A DNA stretch of 52,675 nucleotides from a virus. The translations under genes were made by a program, and so were the position numbers. The number at the start of each line of letters is the position of its first letter. The first letter of the stretch is position 1. Of this stretch, positions 49,359-52,675 are shown piece after piece. The stretch is from positions 1 to 52,675 of IMG/VR virus record IMGVR_UViG_3300009506_000045. One strand, given 5' to 3'. Under the pieces are notes generated by a model. That model saw only the letters and a list, made by a program, of their open reading frames with translations. It did not search any database and was not told where the DNA came from.

Positions 49359-49821
49359 CAGCGCCTTGGAGACGAAGACGGCGAACATCTCGACCGGCCA
49401 CTTCCGGGGGGCAACGGATAGCCCAAACCTTGCGGACCCGGTGGACGATCCGATCGCAGCCGGGGCCAACAGCTATGAGAAGTGGTGGAAGGCTGAGGTG
49501 ACCGCCCTAGGTGGGAGCTCCAAGCTCGACACCTGGCGGATTTATCTCTCCGCGGGCTCGGTGCCAGGAAGCACGAGCCTCTTGACGTCGGCGGATACCA
49601 GCACCCCGTCTAACCCAGCGTACACGACCCCGACCACGAGCGCGTCCTCGGTGGCGATCTACGCCATGCCGACCTCGGATCCTGGGGTAGCGACGATCAC
49701 GGGTAGCCTTACCGCCACGGGAGAGACGTCCTACGTGACCCAGCAGGTACAGATCGGCGGAGGTGAGACCTCGAGCAACCAGAGCGGTCAGCTCACCTTC
49801 GTATGGCGGGAGATTGTTTGA
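49327..49821 (+). CDS. Hypothetical structural protein
   Basis: A 164-residue protein. Beta-rich with many Thr and Ser (NEYNSALETKTANISTGHFR, SSVAIYAMPTSDPGVATITG) and a conserved-looking WWKAEVTALGG helix. The VTQQVQIGGGETSSNQ end resembles small virion proteins of unknown role. Located in the late structural operon. Confidence 0.55.
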   Translation: MAATVQINEYNSALETKTANISTGHFRGATDSPNLADPVDDPIAAGANSYEKWWKAEVTALGGSSKLDTWRIYLSAGSVPGSTSLLTSADTSTPSNPAYTTPTTSASSVAIYAMPTSDPGVATITGSLTATGETSYVTQQVQIGGGETSSNQSGQLTFVWREIV

Positions 49822-50249
49822 TGGTTCCGCGTACCCTTCCAGAGCCGGGTACCCGGCCCTACTACTTCACCTGGGCGGCGATGCTCAGGTCCGGAGAGCG
49901 GGTCCCGCAGTACGACGACCGAGGGCGCGCGTGGCAGCTCTCGTCGACGCCGGAGGGGTTCTTCGACGAGGTGGTGGGGGTCGAGATCTACCTGCACCCA
50001 GCGTTCGCGGCAGGCGCTCCCCCGGTGCAGGTCCATCGGTCCGGGTGGTTCGAGGTGGCTTACAGGGCGCGAAAGGACCTCTCTCTCGACGGCCGGAGGC
50101 TACCCGACTACCTCAAGCAGGTTATCGAGGTCCGTTGGCCGGGCCTCACGTTGGTAGGTACTCCGGATGACTTCGAGCCTGGATCGCCACCGGCCGCGGG
50201 CTGGAGGTTCGATTTGCTGGCGGGTGCTTCGGTGGATAGCGAGGCTTAG
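49821..50249 (+). CDS. Hypothetical structural protein
   Basis: A 142-residue protein from ATG 49821 that shares one base with the previous stop. It contains GTRPYYFTWAAMLRSGERVP and DEVVGVEIYLHPAFAAGAPP, with mixed alpha/beta features. No known family is recognised. It belongs to the same translationally coupled set of virion genes. Confidence 0.5.
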   Translation: MVPRTLPEPGTRPYYFTWAAMLRSGERVPQYDDRGRAWQLSSTPEGFFDEVVGVEIYLHPAFAAGAPPVQVHRSGWFEVAYRARKDLSLDGRRLPDYLKQVIEVRWPGLTLVGTPDDFEPGSPPAAGWRFDLLAGASVDSEA

Positions 50250-50262
50250 GAGGGTTCGACGC

Positions 50263-50748
50263 ATGGCGGTGACGACGTTCGGGTACCTGGGAGGGTTGCA
50301 GCGGATCTGCAACGGAAACATCGACTGGGACTCCACGGCCCTGAAGATGATGTTGGTGGACGCTAGCTACGTTCCGAGCGTCACCGACACCTTCGTTAGC
50401 GACGGGCCCGGAGCGGCGGAGATCGTGGTCGACGGGTACGCGGGAGGCTTCGGGGGCGCGGGTAGAAGGTTGTTGACCGGGAAGACCGTGACCCGTTCAA
50501 ACGCGACGAAGGAGATCGTGTTAGACGCGGACGACGTCGACTTTGGGATCCTGGGAGGGGGAGCGGTCGAGGTGCCGGTGTCGGCGGGGGTGATCGTGCG
50601 GGAGAACACGGACGACACCAACTCTCCGCTGATGTTCTACGTCCAGTTCGCGGATCGAACGACCGACGGCACCAACTTCACGGTGATCTTCAACACCGAC
50701 GGCGTGTGGCGGCTGCTGACCAGCGAAGAGGAGATCGTGCTAGCGTGA
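50263..50748 (+). CDS. Hypothetical structural protein
   Basis: A 161-residue protein behind TAGGAGGG. It is beta-rich with IDWDSTALKMMLVDASYVPS near the N terminus, a pattern found in phage proteins between neck and tail genes, and a later VSAGVIVRENTDDTNSPLMF. The role is probably virion surface or tail tip; no motif fixes it. Confidence 0.55.
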   Translation: MAVTTFGYLGGLQRICNGNIDWDSTALKMMLVDASYVPSVTDTFVSDGPGAAEIVVDGYAGGFGGAGRRLLTGKTVTRSNATKEIVLDADDVDFGILGGGAVEVPVSAGVIVRENTDDTNSPLMFYVQFADRTTDGTNFTVIFNTDGVWRLLTSEEEIVLA

Positions 50749-51206
50749 GCGCTGACCTTGGGTGGAGCGTCGGGATTGGTCTACGAGCTCGAGCCTACGA
50801 GCCCGGACCGGCCGTACGTGGGCGCGCGATCGGGCGTGGCTTGAGGGCGGCGGCAACTTACCATGCGGAGCGAGGCCGGGCGATCGGGCGCGGGCTGGCA
50901 GCGTTCGCGGAGCGGTGGTTCGTGGTCTACGAAGACACGACCGGGGAGCTCCAGAGCGTCGGGACGATCGTCGGGACGCTGCCCCCGGGGTTCACCTCGG
51001 AGGAGGTCGTCGGCCCTCCCGACAATGACGAGGTATGGGATCAGGTGACCCGGGCGTTCGTCCCACGTGAGAAGGCCGGCCGGGTGGACCTGCTCGACGA
51101 GATCATGAGCGACGGGGCCTTTCCAACGACGGTCACGGTGCCGGAGCGGATCGAGGTTAGAGACGTGCTTGAGGACCACGTCGAGGACGCGTGGAGGTAT
51201 AGCTAG
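50745..51206 (+). CDS. Hypothetical protein with an internal GRAIGRGL duplication
   Basis: A 153-residue protein from GTG 50745 overlapping the previous stop. Residues ~20-52 contain GRAIGRGLRAAA and GRAIGRGLAAFA, a short basic duplicated helix. The rest is acidic alpha/beta (WFVVYEDTTGELQSVGTIVG, VDLLDEIMSDG). Unknown function; its stop touches the next start. Confidence 0.5.
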   Translation: MSADLGWSVGIGLRARAYEPGPAVRGRAIGRGLRAAATYHAERGRAIGRGLAAFAERWFVVYEDTTGELQSVGTIVGTLPPGFTSEEVVGPPDNDEVWDQVTRAFVPREKAGRVDLLDEIMSDGAFPTTVTVPERIEVRDVLEDHVEDAWRYS

Positions 51207-52030
51207 TGTCGGACCTTCCGATCTTTGAGCCAGGACAGATGGAGGTTACGGGCATCGGTGGCTCGACCTCGTACGGTACCGCCCTAGCTCGAGGGACGGT
51301 CGCCAACTCGAAGGGAGCCTGGTCGACGCTCCTCACGGCGACGCACCATATCCGGCACCTCAGCCTCACGATCTCGAAGTACGTGGTGTCTGGGGTCGCG
51401 AACCCGATCCAGTTCCTGCTGGACGTGGGGCACGAGTCGACCGTCTACGTGCCGAACGTGCTGATCTACATGAACCCTCAGTCCCACGCGCGGACGATCG
51501 AGCTCCCGTGCTTCTTTGCCTCGGGGACGAACATCAAGGCACGGATGCAAGCTGGTACGCACGGGTTTTCGGGCCCGTCGCTCTACGTGAGCGGGCACGC
51601 CTACTCGCAGGGTTTTGCGAACCTCCCGACCTATCAGAGCGCGTACGCCTACGGGATCACCACCAGCACGACCTCGGGAACGCAGATCGACCCGGGAGGG
51701 ACCGCGGACACGAAGGGAAGTTGGACCCAGATCACCAGCTCCACGTCGGCACGGCATACCTCCCTGATCTTGTGCGTGCAGGTCAACAACAACGCCATGA
51801 CGGCGTGTGACTGGCGGGTAGACGTCGGGGTCGGGGGCAGCGGATCAGAAACGGCGATTTGGTCAGACCGGGTGCTTCGTGCGTCAGCAGGTGAAGACGA
51901 CATCTCCCCTAACTACATTCCGATCCCGATGGTGGTCCCGTCGGGGACCCGCCTCGCGGTGCGGGCGCAGTGTTCGATCACGGACGCGACGGACCGGCTG
52001 TTCGATTGTTCGATCATCGGCTTAGGGTGA
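51206..52030 (+). CDS. Structural protein with two related beta domains
   Basis: A 274-residue protein from GTG 51206. Both halves share a layout: NSKGAWSTLLTATHHIRHLS and DTKGSWTQITSSTSARHTSL, then a long strand run and a closing GTNIKARMQA or GTRLAVRAQC. A duplicated jelly-roll-like virion protein is likely, perhaps decorating head or tail. A similar duplication is seen in the protein at 46923. Confidence 0.6.
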   Translation: MSDLPIFEPGQMEVTGIGGSTSYGTALARGTVANSKGAWSTLLTATHHIRHLSLTISKYVVSGVANPIQFLLDVGHESTVYVPNVLIYMNPQSHARTIELPCFFASGTNIKARMQAGTHGFSGPSLYVSGHAYSQGFANLPTYQSAYAYGITTSTTSGTQIDPGGTADTKGSWTQITSSTSARHTSLILCVQVNNNAMTACDWRVDVGVGGSGSETAIWSDRVLRASAGEDDISPNYIPIPMVVPSGTRLAVRAQCSITDATDRLFDCSIIGLG

Positions 52031-52033
52031 CGT

Positions 52034-52375
52034 ATGAGCCTGGTACAAGAGAGCGAAGGAACCTTGCCCGCGGACGGAACCGAGCAGACCGTCTATGCGA
52101 ACACGGCGGACTACGCGGTCTTCCAGGTGACGATCTCGTTGACGAACATGGCGGCAGGAGACGTGACGACGGTCCGGGTCTACACGAAGGTGAAGACCAC
52201 CGGCAGCTACGAGGAGATCTTCTCGGGGACGTATGCAAACGCGCAGGGGGCGGCGGCCGTGATCCGTACCCCGGCGGACGAGGCACAGAATGACTGGAAG
52301 GTGACCCTCCAGCAGAGCGCGGGCACCAACCGCAACTACGATTGGCACGCGGCAACCTATCAGAAGAACGTGTAA
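52034..52375 (+). CDS. Small beta-rich structural protein
   Basis: A 113-residue protein: EGTLPADGTEQTVYANTADY, VFQVTISLTNMAAGDVTTV, YEEIFSGTYANAQG and an end NRNYDWHAATYQKNV. The composition and length fit small phage virion proteins. It ends 15 bases before the repeat-protein start. Confidence 0.58.
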   Translation: MSLVQESEGTLPADGTEQTVYANTADYAVFQVTISLTNMAAGDVTTVRVYTKVKTTGSYEEIFSGTYANAQGAAAVIRTPADEAQNDWKVTLQQSAGTNRNYDWHAATYQKNV

Positions 52376-52390
52376 CGTGTGAGGTGAACC

Positions 52391-52602
52391 GTGTGGGCCT
52401 CCTGGTCGATCCCCCGGTACCTCGAGCCTCCGTTTTCGAGCGAAACGAAGGCGCTCGGGGCCGGCTGGGCCCTCGCCCTCACGGGGACCGACGACCTGAC
52501 GGCCGGGTGGGCCCTCGCCCTCACGGGGACCGACCCCCTGACGGCCGGCTGGGCCCTCGCCCTCACGGGGACCGATCCCCTGACGGCCGGGTGGGCCCTC
52601 GC
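52391..52602 (+). CDS. Tandem-repeat protein, 5' part (continues at the window start)
   Basis: Read from GTG 52391 with GAGGTGAACC upstream, the same leader as the MCL genes. A 24-residue start (VWASWSIPRYLEPPFSSETK then ALGA) leads into units GWALALTGTD(D/P)LTA at 52463, 52505, 52547 and a partial one at 52589. The repeat is interrupted at 52603. The matching array at bases 2-211 and its in-frame link to a tail terminator show that this is the 5' end of that gene. The Trp/Leu/Thr pattern suggests a beta repeat fold; no known family. Confidence 0.7.
52463..52602 (+). repeat. 42-bp tandem repeat, three full copies and a partial one
   Basis: Same unit as at 2-211. Together with the start of the window it makes one array whose true length is unresolved. 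Confidence 0.95.
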
Positions 52603-52675
52603 TGGCGTAGTGCTGCGCCAGTCTGGACAGTTCGCTGTGTTCGGTATAGTTCAGCGCCAGGTCGGAAAAGATCGC
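52603..52675. other. Probable chimeric tail, not part of the phage genome
   Basis: At 52603 the sequence leaves the repeat abruptly. The last 73 bases have lower GC and different codon flavour; on the minus strand they read as ordinary protein (AIFSDLALNYTEHSELSRLA). It is most likely an assembly artefact or read-through into unrelated DNA. Confidence 0.6.

Noticed and set aside
47896-49401. Minus-strand open frame of about 500 codons over connector genes
   Set aside because: Complementary to the connector and joining genes; no domain or start signal.
1-52675. tRNA genes, integrase or attachment site
   Set aside because: No T-loop-like signature in a plausible context, no tyrosine or serine recombinase motifs and no convincing att pair; the phage is probably lytic, or these are beyond what I can see.

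Overview
This window is a near-complete genome of a tailed double-stranded DNA phage (Caudoviricetes), about 52.6 kb and high in GC. I recognise no bacterial genes. Several things point to a siphovirus. The head genes are HK97-like: terminase, a portal-MuF fusion, an S78-type prohead protease, the capsid protein and an Ad1-type connector. The tail genes are lambda-like: terminator, tube, frameshifted chaperones, a 697-residue tape measure, and L-, K- and I/J-like tip proteins. The L/K/J tail tip and a small lipoprotein suggest a Gram-negative host, but the host is not identifiable from the sequence. I found no integrase, no tRNA genes, no CRISPR array and no recognisable endolysin.

The two window ends fall inside one gene. 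A 42-bp tandem repeat (14-residue unit, GWALALTGTDPLTA) fills both ends, so the molecule is probably circularly permuted or circularised and was broken in the repeat during assembly. The last 73 bases do not match the repeat and look like a chimeric tail.

Layout: 1-12.6 kb holds the tail terminator, tube, chaperones with a -1 frameshift site, tape measure, a propeller-bearing minor tail protein, the tail tip and a fibre. 12.6-15.3 kb holds a primase-helicase, the only gene on the minus strand. 15.3-15.5 kb is a divergent control region with 8-bp iterons. 15.5-21.7 kb holds replication genes: a kinase/UDG-like fusion, a likely accessory protein, an SNF2-like helicase, a family A DNA polymerase and a VRR-type nuclease. 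21.7-25 kb is a set of genes, each behind a repeated promoter/leader cassette, including a diverged sliding clamp and a repair glycosylase. 25-34.7 kb holds many small proteins plus a pentapeptide protein, an adenine methylase, an SbcC-like ATPase, a DnaQ-like exonuclease, a HAD phosphatase and possible lysis genes. 34.7-38.7 kb is an unusual array of two RecB/Cas4-like Fe-S nucleases interleaved with four paralogues that all begin Met-Cys-Leu, plus a relic of a fifth. 38.96-39.34 kb is a non-coding, AT-richer region with about a dozen copies of the same iterons, a candidate origin or master control region. 39.3-52.6 kb holds packaging, head, connector and structural genes leading back into the tail operon.

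The iterons bracket the early/middle block (15.3-39.3 kb), which suggests that one DNA-binding protein coordinates early expression or replication with the late genes. The most unusual parts are the Met-Cys-Leu/nuclease array, the two iteron regions, the four-copy promoter cassette, and the repeat fused to the tail terminator.
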